Source of the DNA: Enterobacteriaceae endosymbiont of Donacia proxima | Lineage (GTDB): Bacteria > Pseudomonadota > Gammaproteobacteria > Enterobacterales > Enterobacteriaceae | Length of the DNA: 64,000 nucleotides | Assembly: GCF_012569285.1 (NCBI RefSeq) | Contig: NZ_CP046198.1 | Coordinates: 188,313 to 252,312 of the forward strand | Direction: 5' to 3' | Shown here: positions 35,436-45,895 of the stretch, piece after piece | How positions within the stretch are numbered: position 1 is the stretch's first letter | How the letters are laid out: every line of letters starts with the position of its first letter | The notes under the pieces: generated by a model | The model's database searches: none | What the model was told of the DNA's origin: nothing | Seen by the model: only the letters and a program-made list of their open reading frames with translations | Position numbers and translations under genes: made by a program

Positions 35436-37769
35436 TTAAAATGGTTTATTTTGTAAAGTTAATAATAATACTTCTTCAATATTTTTTACTGTTAAAATTT
35501 TTAAATCTGTAATAATATTTTTTGGTATATCTTCTAAATTTCTTTTATTTTGTTCTGGAATAAGAACAATATTAATCCCTCCTCTATGAGCTGCTAATAA
35601 TTTTTCTTTTAATCCTCCAATAGCTAATATTTGTCCTCTTAAAGTAATTTCTCCAGTCATAGCAACATTAGCTTTTACAGGATTATTAGTTAAACTAGAA
35701 ACTAAAGCAGTACATATAGATATTCCTGCACTAGGTCCATCTTTTGGAGTTGCACCTTCTAATGCATGGACATGAATATCTATATTTTTATAAAATTCAG
35801 TATTAATATTTAATTTTTTTGTTCTTGCTTTTACTACAGTTAAAGCTGTTTGTATAGATTCTTGCATCACTTCTCCTAAAGATCCTGTATATATTAACTT
35901 TCCTTTGCCAGGTATACATACAGTTTCGATAGTTAATAACTCTCCTCCTACTTCTGTCCATGCTAATCCAGTAACTTGCCCGATTAAATTTTCACTTTCT
36001 GCTTTGCCATAATCAAATTTTTGGACACCTAAATAATTTTTTAAATTTTTATTATTTATTTTAATAAATTTAACATTTTCTTCTATTAAAATAGTTTTTA
36101 CTGTTTTTCTACATAATGTAGATAATTCTCTTTCTAAACCTCTAACACCTGATTCTCTAGTATAATATCTAATTATGTCAATAATTATTTCATCATTAAT
36201 AATTAATTCTTTTTCTTTTAAAGCATTACGATTAATTTGTTTCGGTAATAAATATTTTTTTGCTATATTTAATTTTTCATCTTCTGTATAACCAGAAATT
36301 TTAATAACTTCCATCCTATCTAATAAAGGAAGAGGTATATGTACAGAAGAATTTGAAGTTGCTACAAACATAACAGATGATAAATCATAATCTATTTCAA
36401 GATAGTGATCATTAAATGCAATATTTTGTTCTGGATCTAATACTTCTAATAAGGCTGATGCTGGATCCCCTCTCATATCATATGATATTTTATCTATTTC
36501 ATCTAATAATAATAAAGGATTTTTTACACCTGTTTTAACTATTTTTTGTATAATTTTACCTGGCATAGAACCGATATATGTTCGACGATGCCCTCTTATT
36601 TCACCTTCATCTCTAATCCCTCCTAATGCTATTTTAATAAATTTTCGTCCTGTAGCTCTAGCTATAGATTTTCCTAATGAAGTTTTCCCTACTCCTGGGG
36701 GTCCAACTAAACATAAGATAGGACCTCTAATTTTATTAGATCTATTTTGAACTGCTAAATATTCTAAAATATGTTCTTTAACAGATTCTAATCCATAATG
36801 ATCTTGATCTAATGTTTTTTTTGCTTTAAATAAATTTTTTTTTAATCTACTTTTTAGATTCCATGGAATTTGTATGATCCAATCTATATATCCTCTTACA
36901 ACAGTTGCTTCTGCTGATATAGGAGACATCATTTTTAATTTTTTTAATTCAGAAAATATTTTTTCTTTTACTTCCTTTGGAATTCTTGCTAATTCTATTT
37001 TTTTTTTTAATACTTCATTTTCATCAAGATAATCATCTATTTCTCCTAATTCTTTTTGGATAGCTTTCATTTGTTCATTTAAATAATACTCTTTTTGACT
37101 TTTTTCCATTTGTTTTTTAATTCTATCACGAATTTTTTTTTCTACTTGTAGTAAGTCAATTTCAGATTCCATTATAGTCATTAAATATTCTAATCTTTTA
37201 TTAACATCAGACATTTCTAATATTAATTGTTTATTAGATAATTTTAAAGGCATATGAGCCGCAATAGTATCAGCTAATTTAGCAGCATCTTTTATATTAT
37301 TTAAAGAATTTAAAACTTCTGGAGGAATTTTTTTATTTAATTTAATATAATTTTCAAATTGATTAATTGCTATTTTTACTAATACTTTTTGTTCTTTAAC
37401 TTCTATAATTGGAGAAGTTAAATATTTTATTTGTGCTGTAAAATAATTTTCATTATCTGATAATGTTATTATTTTAGCCCTATTTAAACCTTCTACTAAA
37501 ATTTTTATAGTACCATCTGGTAATTTTAACATCTGTAAAATGGATGTAATTGTGCCTACATTAAATAAATCATTAATATTAGGATCATCATTAAAAGCTT
37601 CTTTTTGTGCTACTAACATAATTTTTTTATCGTTATTCATAGCAGCTTCTAAACAACGAATAGATTTTTCTCTTCCAATAAATAAAGGAATTACCATATG
37701 AGGATATACAACTACATCACGTAATGGCAAGACTGAAATCATAATATGTTCTGAATTCTTAGAATTCAT
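35436..37769 (-). CDS. lon: ATP-dependent protease La
   Basis: Lon degrades misfolded and regulatory proteins in the cytoplasm. It has 777 aa (784 in E. coli). The N-domain starts PVLPLRDVVVYPH-like (SVLPLRDVVVYPHMVIPLF). Walker A is GPPGVGKTSLGK, and the Ser-Lys dyad is S680 in DGPSAGIS and K723 in LKEKLLAAHRGG. It follows clpX on the same strand, but a hairpin with a U run lies between them, so lon probably has its own promoter as in E. coli. Confidence 0.98.
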   Translation of the reverse strand: MNSKNSEHIMISVLPLRDVVVYPHMVIPLFIGREKSIRCLEAAMNNDKKIMLVAQKEAFNDDPNINDLFNVGTITSILQMLKLPDGTIKILVEGLNRAKIITLSDNENYFTAQIKYLTSPIIEVKEQKVLVKIAINQFENYIKLNKKIPPEVLNSLNNIKDAAKLADTIAAHMPLKLSNKQLILEMSDVNKRLEYLMTIMESEIDLLQVEKKIRDRIKKQMEKSQKEYYLNEQMKAIQKELGEIDDYLDENEVLKKKIELARIPKEVKEKIFSELKKLKMMSPISAEATVVRGYIDWIIQIPWNLKSRLKKNLFKAKKTLDQDHYGLESVKEHILEYLAVQNRSNKIRGPILCLVGPPGVGKTSLGKSIARATGRKFIKIALGGIRDEGEIRGHRRTYIGSMPGKIIQKIVKTGVKNPLLLLDEIDKISYDMRGDPASALLEVLDPEQNIAFNDHYLEIDYDLSSVMFVATSNSSVHIPLPLLDRMEVIKISGYTEDEKLNIAKKYLLPKQINRNALKEKELIINDEIIIDIIRYYTRESGVRGLERELSTLCRKTVKTILIEENVKFIKINNKNLKNYLGVQKFDYGKAESENLIGQVTGLAWTEVGGELLTIETVCIPGKGKLIYTGSLGEVMQESIQTALTVVKARTKKLNINTEFYKNIDIHVHALEGATPKDGPSAGISICTALVSSLTNNPVKANVAMTGEITLRGQILAIGGLKEKLLAAHRGGINIVLIPEQNKRNLEDIPKNIITDLKILTVKNIEEVLLLTLQNKPF

Positions 37770-37820
37770 AAATTTCTCTCTTTAATATCATAAAATATTT
37801 AAAATATATGATTTATATGT

Positions 37821-37852
37821 AAAAAATTAATTATTATTTTATAATAATTAAT
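37821..37852 (-). terminator. Terminator at the end of clpX
   Basis: ATTAATTATTA (37826-37836) and TAATAATTAAT (37842-37852) form an 11-bp stem with a 5-base loop, overlapping the clpX stop codon. On the minus strand it runs into six U (complement of 37821-37826). All pairs are A:U, so the stem is weak, but the position between clpX and lon is right. Confidence 0.5.
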
Positions 37853-39107
37853 TTTTTTTATATTCAAAAATAGGATCAGATAAATCATTAATAACTTTTT
37901 TATCAATTTTTATTTTGTAAATGTTTTTCATTGAAGGTATATTATACATTATATTTAATAATGATTTTTCTAAAATAGATCTTAATCCTCTAGCTCCGAT
38001 ATTTAATGCTATTGCTTTTTTTGCTATTGCTTCTATAGCATTTTTATTAAATTCTAATTTAATATTTTCATATTTAAATAAAGTTTGATATTGTTTAATA
38101 AGGGAATTTTTAGGTTTTAATAAAATTTTTATTAGTTGTTTTTTATTTAATTCTTTTAATGATGCTATAATTGGTAAACGTCCTATAAATTCAGGTATTA
38201 ATCCAAATTTTATTAAATCTTTAGGTAATACTTTTTCTAAAATATTATTTTTATGTAAAAATTTATTTTTATTATTATTTACTTTTGTATGAAATCCTAT
38301 TCCACTAGAATAATTAAGTCTGTTTAAAACTATATTTTCTAAACCATAAAAAGATCCTGCACAAATAAATAAAATATTTTTAGTATTTATTTGAATAAAC
38401 TCTTGTTGAGGATGTTTACGTCCTCCTTGTGGGGGAATAGATGCTATTGTGCCTTCAATTAATTTTAACAAAGCTTGTTGGACACCTTCTCCAGAAACAT
38501 CTCTAGTTATAGATATATTTTCTGTTTTACGTGCAATTTTATCAATTTCATCAATATATATTATTCCATGTTGTGTTTTTTCTATATTATAATTAGCATT
38601 TTGTAATAATTTTTGAATAATATTTTCGACATCTTCACCTACATAACCTGCTTCTGTTAAAGTAGTAGCATCTGTAATAACAAAAGGTACATTAAGTAAA
38701 TGTGCTAATGTTTCAGCTAATAATGTTTTACCACTTCCAGAAGGACCTAATAAAAGAATATTACTTTTTTCTAATATAGAATTATTTTTTATATAAAAAT
38801 TTAATTTTTTGTAATGATTATATACTGATACTGCAAGTATTTTTTTAGCTTTAGTTTGACTAATAATATAATCATTTAAATAATTAAAAATTTTGTATGG
38901 TGTTAATGTATTTATTTTAGAATTATTAAAAAAATTTTTAAATGTGTATTTATTTTTTTTTTGTAAAATATTAAAACATAATATAATACATTTATCACAA
39001 ATAAATATAGCATTATTTCCCGATATAAGTTTATCAACTTCATTTTGATATTTTTTACAGAAGGAACAACGTAAAATTATATTAGAGTTCTCCTTATTAT
39101 TTGTCAT
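37848..39107 (-). CDS. clpX: ClpX, ATPase of the ClpXP protease
   Basis: ClpX unfolds substrates and feeds them to ClpP. The ATG at 39107 is chosen over the in-frame one at 39119: it is preceded by GATGAGGT and gives MTNNKEN, aligned with E. coli MTDKRKD. This makes 419 aa (424 in E. coli). The zinc-binding domain has two CxxC pairs (CSFC and CDKC). Walker A is GPSGSGKT, Walker [10 protein letters not shown], and the IGF loop that docks on ClpP is present (SGIGF). It is 88 bases after clpP. Confidence 0.97.
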   Translation of the reverse strand: MTNNKENSNIILRCSFCKKYQNEVDKLISGNNAIFICDKCIILCFNILQKKNKYTFKNFFNNSKINTLTPYKIFNYLNDYIISQTKAKKILAVSVYNHYKKLNFYIKNNSILEKSNILLLGPSGSGKTLLAETLAHLLNVPFVITDATTLTEAGYVGEDVENIIQKLLQNANYNIEKTQHGIIYIDEIDKIARKTENISITRDVSGEGVQQALLKLIEGTIASIPPQGGRKHPQQEFIQINTKNILFICAGSFYGLENIVLNRLNYSSGIGFHTKVNNNKNKFLHKNNILEKVLPKDLIKFGLIPEFIGRLPIIASLKELNKKQLIKILLKPKNSLIKQYQTLFKYENIKLEFNKNAIEAIAKKAIALNIGARGLRSILEKSLLNIMYNIPSMKNIYKIKIDKKVINDLSDPIFEYKKN

Positions 39108-39195
39108 TATAAACCTCATCTTATTTATGATAAATAAAATAATAAATCTTATAATTTTAAATCTAAATATAACTTATAAGTTAAAATAAATATTA

Positions 39196-39819
39196 TTATT
39201 TATTACAAATAATATTATCTACTAAACCATATTCTATTGCTTCATGAGCTGATAAAAATTTGTCTCTATTTGTATCTTTTTCAATAGTTTCAATAGATTT
39301 TCCTGTATGTAATGACATAAGTTTATTTATATAATTTTTAATTCTTAAAATTTCTTTAGTTTGAATTTCAATATCTGTTACTTGTCCTTGATAATTTCCC
39401 ATAGGTTGATGTATCATCATTCTGGCATTAGGCAAACAAAATCTTTTATTTTTTTTACCGGAAGATAATAAAAAAGCAGCCATAGAACATGCTTGACCTA
39501 TACACAAAGTACTAATATCTGATTTTACAAATTGCATAGTATCGTAAATAGACATTCCTGATGTAATAATTCCTCCAGGACTATTTATATAGATAAAAAT
39601 ATCTTTATTAGAATTCTCTGAATCTAAAAATAAGATTTGAGCAACTATTAAATTAGCCATCCTATCTTCAATAGGACCTGTAAGAAAAATAATACGTTCT
39701 TTTAAAAGTCTAGAAAAAATATCATATGATCTTTCTCCTTGAGAAGTATTTTCAATTACGATCGGTATTGTATTAAAACAATTATTTTTAATAATTTGAT
39801 TATTTTTTTTATATAACAT
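39196..39819 (-). CDS. clpP: ClpP protease subunit
   Basis: ClpP is the tetradecameric serine protease core. It has 207 aa, the E. coli length including a propeptide-like N-terminus. The catalytic Ser112 ([11 protein letters not shown]) and His137 (MIHQPMG) are in place. It sits between bolA and clpX; in E. coli the trigger-factor gene tig lies between bolA and clpP and is absent here. Confidence 0.98.
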   Translation of the reverse strand: MLYKKNNQIIKNNCFNTIPIVIENTSQGERSYDIFSRLLKERIIFLTGPIEDRMANLIVAQILFLDSENSNKDIFIYINSPGGIITSGMSIYDTMQFVKSDISTLCIGQACSMAAFLLSSGKKNKRFCLPNARMMIHQPMGNYQGQVTDIEIQTKEILRIKNYINKLMSLHTGKSIETIEKDTNRDKFLSAHEAIEYGLVDNIICNK

Positions 39820-39843
39820 TATTATCCTTTATAAAAAATAATT

Positions 39844-40116
39844 TTACAAAATTTTATTTTTTTTAATTTTTTCCCATTCACTTAATGTATAAGTATATAA
39901 TGAAAGTGAATGAATATTATTTATTTTGTTTCCTATAATATGATATATTAATTTATGACGAGTAATTAATGATTGTTTTATAAAATTATTACTTACAATA
40001 ATAATTTCTAAATGATTTATCATCTTTTCTTTTTTAGATTGATTATTATCATTAATTTTGAAATATACAGGTTGTAATCGAAATATTATTTCATTTTTTA
40101 TATTTTTTATGATCAT
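39844..40116 (-). CDS. bolA: BolA family protein
   Basis: BolA works with monothiol glutaredoxins in iron-sulfur cluster trafficking and affects cell shape. The ATG at 40116 is preferred over 40122 because the distance to the conserved LQPVYFKI then equals that in E. coli (FQPVFLEV). This gives 90 aa (105 in E. coli, whose extra C-terminal tail is not conserved). The signature RHKLIYHIIG ... IHSLSLYTYT is clear. It starts the bolA-clpP-clpX run on the minus strand. Confidence 0.93.
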   Translation of the reverse strand: MIIKNIKNEIIFRLQPVYFKINDNNQSKKEKMINHLEIIIVSNNFIKQSLITRHKLIYHIIGNKINNIHSLSLYTYTLSEWEKIKKNKIL

Positions 40117-40222
40117 TATCATATATCCAAAATTTATAATTTTTATAATTTAAAATATATTTTTTATTAATGATAAAATATTTTTATTTTAATAAAATTA
40201 ATTCTATTTTATAAAATAGATT

Positions 40223-40996
40223 CTAACACTTAGATATCACTAATTTTCTGATACTAGAATTAGTAACTAATATATTAGAAGAATTTCTGTAATTATAATT
40301 ATTGATAAAATCAGTTATTAATCCTCCCGCTTCTTTAACTACTAATTCTCCAGCAAGTAAATAATAAAAATTTTTTACATTATTATTTATATAACAATCA
40401 ATTCTATTTGCTGCTAAATATGCTAAATCTAAAGATATACATCCACTAATTCTTAATGAAATTAAATTTTTTTTAAATAAATATATTAAATTAATATTTG
40501 TTTTATTAGAAAAAAAATAACTATTATTTAAAGCAAATAATAAATTTTTTTGTTTTATATAATTATTACAACGTAATTTATATCCATTTAATTGAGCATT
40601 TCGACCTCTTATAGCAGTAAATAGATCATTTCTTAATGGATCATATATTAAAGAAATTATTGTTTTATCTTTTATACAAATAGCAATAGATATTGAAAAA
40701 TGAGGTATTTTTTTCAAAAAGTTCATAATTCCATCTAAAGGATTTATAATCCATACAGTTTTTTTACAATTAAAAATTAAAAAATTTTCTTTACATATAA
40801 TAATAATATTTTGTGTATATATACTATAAAATATTTTAGTAATCATATTATTTAAATTTTTATAAATTTTTTTTATAAAAATATTAGCATCATAATTATT
40901 ATGATGTATATTGATATTATGAGTTTCATAATTTTTAATAATTATATTACCAATATTACGAATTATACGTATAGCAATATTAAGCATTGGTTGCAT
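40223..40996 (-). CDS. suhB: SuhB-like inositol monophosphatase family protein, catalytic site lost
   Basis: The fold and start (PMLNIAIR, NYET) follow E. coli SuhB; it has 257 aa (267 in E. coli). The metal-binding residues of the phosphatase are mostly gone. The EE of ITEESG is replaced at 68-69 (CK). The first Asp of IDPLDGTTNF is Asn85 (INPLDGIMNF). The Asp of PWDFAAGE is Tyr212 (NFYYLLAGE). Only Asp88 remains. In E. coli SuhB also acts in the Nus antitermination complex on rRNA operons, and enzymatic activity is not thought to be needed for that; this is the likely reason for retention. It ends in TAG. Confidence 0.92.
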   Translation of the reverse strand: MQPMLNIAIRIIRNIGNIIIKNYETHNINIHHNNYDANIFIKKIYKNLNNMITKIFYSIYTQNIIIICKENFLIFNCKKTVWIINPLDGIMNFLKKIPHFSISIAICIKDKTIISLIYDPLRNDLFTAIRGRNAQLNGYKLRCNNYIKQKNLLFALNNSYFFSNKTNINLIYLFKKNLISLRISGCISLDLAYLAANRIDCYINNNVKNFYYLLAGELVVKEAGGLITDFINNYNYRNSSNILVTNSSIRKLVISKC

Positions 40997-41178
40997 GTAT
41001 TATTTCTCATATATATTATGAATTAAATAATTAAATAATAGATTTTTGTTTATTTTATAATAAAAAACTAATATTTAAAATATTTTTTTTATAAAAAATA
41101 TTTTATATAAAAAATATTGTTTTTTAAAAAAAAATGTTTATTATTTAAAATAAATATTTTTAAAATATTAACTTTATT

Positions 41179-41751
41179 ATGTTACAAATTACAAAATTAG
41201 CTCAAGAATATTTTTTAGAATTATTATCTAAAAAAAATAATAATACATTCATCAAAATTTCAGTTTTTTTTAAAAAAAATATATTTAAAGGTAAAGTAAC
41301 TTTTTGTAATATTAAAACAATAAAAGAAAATGATATTAAATTAAATTTTCATAAATTAAAGGTATTTATAGAAAAAAATAGTTTTAAGTTTTTAGAAGAT
41401 ATTAAAATAGATATTATTAAACATAATTTATCTAAAAAAATAAATTTTATTATTTTAAATAAAAATACACAAAATATTAATAATATAAATTATTTAAAAA
41501 ATAAAGTTAATATTTTTTTAAAAGAAACAATTAATCCTAAATTATTAAATCATGGAGGTTCAATAACATTAAAAAATATTACAATAAATTATATTGTATT
41601 ATTAGAATTTCATGGCGGTTGCCAAGGATGTATAATGAGTAAAAAAACTTTAAAAAATTGGATCGAAAAAGAATTATTAAATAATTTTCCTGATATAAAA
41701 GGTGTTCATGATGTAACTTTACATAAAAAAAATAAATTTTCTTACTACTAA
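41179..41751 (+). CDS. nfuA: Fe-S cluster carrier NfuA
   Basis: NfuA carries 4Fe-4S clusters to target enzymes. It has 190 aa (191 in E. coli). The C-terminal Nfu domain is intact, with the cluster-binding CxxC in HGGCQGCIMS and the end HKKNKFSYY aligning with HQRGEHSYY. The N-terminal A-type-like domain has lost the cysteine-containing stretch and is poorly conserved, as in other gammaproteobacterial NfuA, where these cysteines are not the cluster site. No strong ribosome site is visible. Confidence 0.95.
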   Translation: MLQITKLAQEYFLELLSKKNNNTFIKISVFFKKNIFKGKVTFCNIKTIKENDIKLNFHKLKVFIEKNSFKFLEDIKIDIIKHNLSKKINFIILNKNTQNINNINYLKNKVNIFLKETINPKLLNHGGSITLKNITINYIVLLEFHGGCQGCIMSKKTLKNWIEKELLNNFPDIKGVHDVTLHKKNKFSYY

Positions 41752-41854
41752 CTAAATATATAGTTATTTTATTTAAATATTTTACTAATTTTTAGTAGTG
41801 TATATTTATTTTTTTAAAAAATTACTTTTATATTTAAATAAGGAATAAAATTAT

Positions 41855-42772
41855 ATGCCAGTTATAGTACATAAAAAATTACCAGCAATTAATGTTTTAA
41901 AACAAGAAAATATATTTCTATTAACTAAATCAGAAAAAAAAAAGTATTCTAGTCAACTTAAAATTCTTTTTTTAAATTTAATGTTTAAAAAAATTAATAC
42001 AGAAAATCAAATAATTAGATTATTATCTAATTCTTCATTATTTATAGATTTATCATTATTAGCAGTAAGTGATGATAAATCATTAAATTATTTATCTATT
42101 CATCATATTAATAAATATTATTCTCATTTAGAGCAAATTAATAACAAATATTATGATGGGTTAATTATTACAGGTGCACCTTTAGGATTAATTAATTTTA
42201 CTGATATTAGATATTGGAAAGAATTTGTAAAAATTATACATTGGGCTCATGAACATGTAAATTCTATTTTATCTATATGTTGGTCTGTACAAGCAATATT
42301 AAATATATTATATAAAATTCCTAAAAAAATCAATGAATCAAAATTATTAGGCATATTTAAGCATAAAATTTTGTTAAAAAATAGTTATTTAATTCAAGGA
42401 TTTGATGATTATTTTTTTGTTCCTCATTCTAGATATTCTGATTTTTCATTAGATCTTATTGAAAATTATACTGATTTGAACATAATATCTTTTTCTAAAA
42501 AAGCAGGCGTATATCTTTTTACTAGTCAAAAAAATAAATATATATTTATTACTGGTCATCCAGAATATGATGCTTTAACAATTAATGAAGAATATTTAAA
42601 TGATTTAAAAAATAAACTTAGATTTACTAATCTACCTTATAATTATTATCCTTTAAATAATCCAAAATTAAAACCAAAAATTAATTGGAGAAGTCATGGT
42701 AATTTATTATTTTTAAATTGGTTAAATTATTTATTTTATCAAAAAAAAAATATTTATATAAATAAATTTTAA
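41855..42772 (+). CDS. metA: Homoserine O-succinyltransferase
   Basis: MetA transfers succinyl from succinyl-CoA to homoserine, the first committed step to methionine. It has 305 aa (309 in E. coli). The catalytic Cys142 lies in SICWSVQAILN, and the His/Glu pair in ITGHPEYDALT. The C-terminal WRSHGNLLFLNWLNY is conserved. AAGGA precedes the ATG. It is a consumer of the succinyl-CoA made by SucAB. Methionine synthesis is often incomplete in sap-feeder symbionts; other met genes are not in the window. Confidence 0.97.
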   Translation: MPVIVHKKLPAINVLKQENIFLLTKSEKKKYSSQLKILFLNLMFKKINTENQIIRLLSNSSLFIDLSLLAVSDDKSLNYLSIHHINKYYSHLEQINNKYYDGLIITGAPLGLINFTDIRYWKEFVKIIHWAHEHVNSILSICWSVQAILNILYKIPKKINESKLLGIFKHKILLKNSYLIQGFDDYFFVPHSRYSDFSLDLIENYTDLNIISFSKKAGVYLFTSQKNKYIFITGHPEYDALTINEEYLNDLKNKLRFTNLPYNYYPLNNPKLKPKINWRSHGNLLFLNWLNYLFYQKKNIYINKF

Positions 42773-42797
42773 AATATAAAATATTAAAGAGGTAGTA

Positions 42798-44549
42798 ATG
42801 TTAACAACAAAATATGTATTTTTTACATCTAAAAATAAAATAGATAATAATAATTTAAATAGTTTTACTTTAATGATTAAATCAGGAATTATTAGAAAAT
42901 TATCTTCTGGAATATATATTTGGTTACCAACTGGATTAAGAATTATTAATAATTTAAAAAAAATTATACGTTATTTTATGAATAATATAAACGCTATTGA
43001 ATTAATATTACCGATATTACATCCTATTAATTTATGGGATCAAAGTGGCCGTATAAATGATTATGGTAAAGAACTATTAAAAATCGTAAATCGTAAAAAA
43101 CATAATTTTGTTTTAGGTCCAACACATGAAGAAGTTATTACTTATTTAATAAGTAATGAAATTACTTCATATAAATCTTTACCAGTTCATTTTTATCAAA
43201 TTCAAACTAAATTTAGGGATGAGATTAGATCTCGTTTAGGAGTTATACGTGCAAAAGAATTTTTAATGAAAGATAGTTATTCATTCCATATCAATGAAGA
43301 TTCTTTAAAAGAAACATATAATGTTGTATTAAAAACTTATAAAAAAATATTTGATTTTTTAAATATTAATTATGTAATAGTTAAAGCAGATAATAATGTT
43401 ATTGGAGGTGATATTTCTCATGAATTTCATATTTTATCTAAAAATGGAGAAAATTTACTCGCTTTATCTAAAGATAAAAAATTTATTATTAATAAAAAAT
43501 CAGAAAATTTTTTATTTTCTAAAAAATTTAATATAAATAAAAAAAAAATTTTAAAAAGAAAATTATTAATTGTAAAAAACTGTTTAACTTATGAAAAATT
43601 AGCTAAAAAAATTAATGTATTGATAAAAAATATTATTAAAACAATTATTATTAAAATATTAGATAAACATAATCCTTTTATTGCTTTAATAATAAGAGCA
43701 GATTATAAAATAAGTATTAATAAAATCAAAAAAATAAATATTAATATTATTAAAATTTTATCTGATAAAGAAGTGGAAAAAATTTTTAAAATTAATATAA
43801 ATTTTATAGATCCATTTTTTCTTAAAATACCTATTATTGGAGATCACTCTATAATAAATATGTATAATTTTGTTATAAAAACTAATATTAAAGATCAATA
43901 TTCTATAAATACAAATTGGGATATTAATTTAACTTTACCAAATAATATTCAAGATATTCGTTATATAAATAATAATACAATATTTAGTTGTACAAATCTA
44001 ACAAAAATTAGACGTAGTATAGAAATAGCACATATTTTTCAAATTGGTACAAAATATTCTCGATTAATGAATAATTATATATATGACAAAAAAAAACTAA
44101 AAAAATTGATATATATGGGTTGTTATGGTATTGGTATATCACGATTAATTGCTGCTATTATAGAAGAACATCATGATTCTCAAGGAATTTTTTGGCCAAA
44201 TGAGTTTTTAGCACCTTTTCTAGTAGCTATTATACCAATTAATATGTATAAATTTACTATAGTAAAAAAAAATGCTTTTTTACTTTATAATAAATTTAAA
44301 TTATTAGGTATAGAAGTTATAATAGATGATAGAAAAGAAAATCCAGGAATAATGTTTACTGATATGGATCTTATCGGGATCCCTCATATTATTATAATTA
44401 ATAATTTCAATATATTAAATAATAATATTGAATATAAATGTAGAAAAACAGGATTTACAAAGATTTTATCTATTGATTTAATTATAGATTTTATTTTTAA
44501 AAAAATAAAAATAAATAAATGTTTTAATGTTTTTTTTGGAAATAAATAA
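42798..44549 (+). CDS. proS: Prolyl-tRNA synthetase
   Basis: ProS charges tRNA-Pro. It has 583 aa (572 in E. coli), a bacterial-type enzyme with an editing (INS) domain at about residues 225-400 that is present but strongly diverged. Class II motifs are visible: KFRDEIRSRLGVIRAKEFLMKDSYSFH in two parts (motif 2) and GCYGIGISRLIAA (motif 3). The anticodon domain near DDRKENPGIMFTDM is intact. AGAGG precedes the ATG. It overlaps the convergent tilS by 26 bases. Confidence 0.97.
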   Translation: MLTTKYVFFTSKNKIDNNNLNSFTLMIKSGIIRKLSSGIYIWLPTGLRIINNLKKIIRYFMNNINAIELILPILHPINLWDQSGRINDYGKELLKIVNRKKHNFVLGPTHEEVITYLISNEITSYKSLPVHFYQIQTKFRDEIRSRLGVIRAKEFLMKDSYSFHINEDSLKETYNVVLKTYKKIFDFLNINYVIVKADNNVIGGDISHEFHILSKNGENLLALSKDKKFIINKKSENFLFSKKFNINKKKILKRKLLIVKNCLTYEKLAKKINVLIKNIIKTIIIKILDKHNPFIALIIRADYKISINKIKKININIIKILSDKEVEKIFKININFIDPFFLKIPIIGDHSIINMYNFVIKTNIKDQYSINTNWDINLTLPNNIQDIRYINNNTIFSCTNLTKIRRSIEIAHIFQIGTKYSRLMNNYIYDKKKLKKLIYMGCYGIGISRLIAAIIEEHHDSQGIFWPNEFLAPFLVAIIPINMYKFTIVKKNAFLLYNKFKLLGIEVIIDDRKENPGIMFTDMDLIGIPHIIIINNFNILNNNIEYKCRKTGFTKILSIDLIIDFIFKKIKINKCFNVFFGNK

Positions 44550-45852
44550 AAAAATTATTTTTTTCTAGAACATCAATTTGTCCATACTGTGTAATTAATT
44601 TATTTTCTAAATCAACAATTAGTTTTTCATTATAAAATAATAATGGAATCTGTTCTTTTTCCCACTCAGGAATATTTAAGTTTTTCCATATATTATTAAT
44701 ATTTTTTTTATATTTAGAATTATTAAAATAATATTTTTCTATTGGATTATTAAATTTTATATATATAATTTCATTATTTTTTGGTTTTCTGATATATATT
44801 AGTTTTTTTTCATAATTTTTATAATGTATAATTGTTAATATACCTAAATTATTAGGTAATATTAAAGGTTTTTTAGAATTATTCCATATTAAAATATTTT
44901 TTTTTAAATTAGGAAAATATTTTATACAAAATAAATAATTTTTATATTTTCTAATGACATATTCACCTATTTTAATATGGGGATTATTATTTTTACAACA
45001 GATAATTTCTTTCCATATAATATCTAATAATTTTCTAGATGGCATATAATAATATTTATTATATTCTATCCATTTTCTAATAATAAAATTTCTTTTTATC
45101 ATATCAAAATCATATAAAGGAGAAATAAATAAACTATTATTTTTCTGAATTAATTTCATTAATATAGGTTTAATTAAATTATGTAATAATTTTTCTTGTT
45201 CACTACAATTTCTAATTGATCTAAAAAGAGTTTTTTGGAAAAATGGCCATCTATTAATTATTTTTGGTAAGATAATATTACGTAAAAAATTGCGATCATA
45301 TTTTATATCTTTATTACTCGGATCTTCTATCCAATTTATTTTTTTTTTTATAGCATAATTAATTATGTCATTTTTACTTATATTTAAAAAAGGACGAAAT
45401 ATTTTAAAATTATAAATAATTTTAATTGTAGACATCCCTGATAATCCTTTAGGCCCACTTCCTCGTTTTAAAGATAAAAAAAAAGTTTCACATTGTTCAT
45501 CTAAATTATGAGCAGTAACTAAAACTTCATTGTTTTTTATAATTTTTTTAAAAACTTGATATCTTTTTTTCCGTGCACATTCTTCTATATTTTTTTTTTT
45601 ATTTATATAAATATTTTTATGTATAAATAATACATTTAATTTTTTACATTGTGAAAAACAAAATTTTGTCCAATAATTAGATTTTTTATTTAAATTATGA
45701 TTAATATGAATAGCTCTTATTATAAAAGGATATTTTTTTCTTAATTTTACTAAATTATATAATAATACTGTAGAATCTATTCCTCCACTATATGCAAATA
45801 GTATATTTTTAAAATTAAATAATATTGATTGTATTTTTTTTTTTATTAACAT
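44524..45852 (-). CDS. tilS: tRNA(Ile)-lysidine synthase
   Basis: TilS attaches lysine to C34 of tRNA-Ile2(CAU), changing it from methionine/AUG to isoleucine/AUA. It has 442 aa (432 in E. coli). The PP-loop is AYSGGIDSTVLL at about residues 18-29, and the LDEQCETFFLSLKRGSGPKGLSGM stretch, in two parts, follows. The C-terminal third is eroded. Its substrate tRNA is at 10586-10658. AUA is a heavily used codon in this AT-rich genome, so the enzyme must be essential. It is convergent with proS and 43 bases downstream of dnaE. Confidence 0.95.
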   Translation of the reverse strand: MLIKKKIQSILFNFKNILFAYSGGIDSTVLLYNLVKLRKKYPFIIRAIHINHNLNKKSNYWTKFCFSQCKKLNVLFIHKNIYINKKKNIEECARKKRYQVFKKIIKNNEVLVTAHNLDEQCETFFLSLKRGSGPKGLSGMSTIKIIYNFKIFRPFLNISKNDIINYAIKKKINWIEDPSNKDIKYDRNFLRNIILPKIINRWPFFQKTLFRSIRNCSEQEKLLHNLIKPILMKLIQKNNSLFISPLYDFDMIKRNFIIRKWIEYNKYYYMPSRKLLDIIWKEIICCKNNNPHIKIGEYVIRKYKNYLFCIKYFPNLKKNILIWNNSKKPLILPNNLGILTIIHYKNYEKKLIYIRKPKNNEIIYIKFNNPIEKYYFNNSKYKKNINNIWKNLNIPEWEKEQIPLLFYNEKLIVDLENKLITQYGQIDVLEKNNFFIYFQKKH

Positions 45853-45895
45853 AATTCAATGTTTATGTATAGTTTTTTAACTAAAATATATTAAT

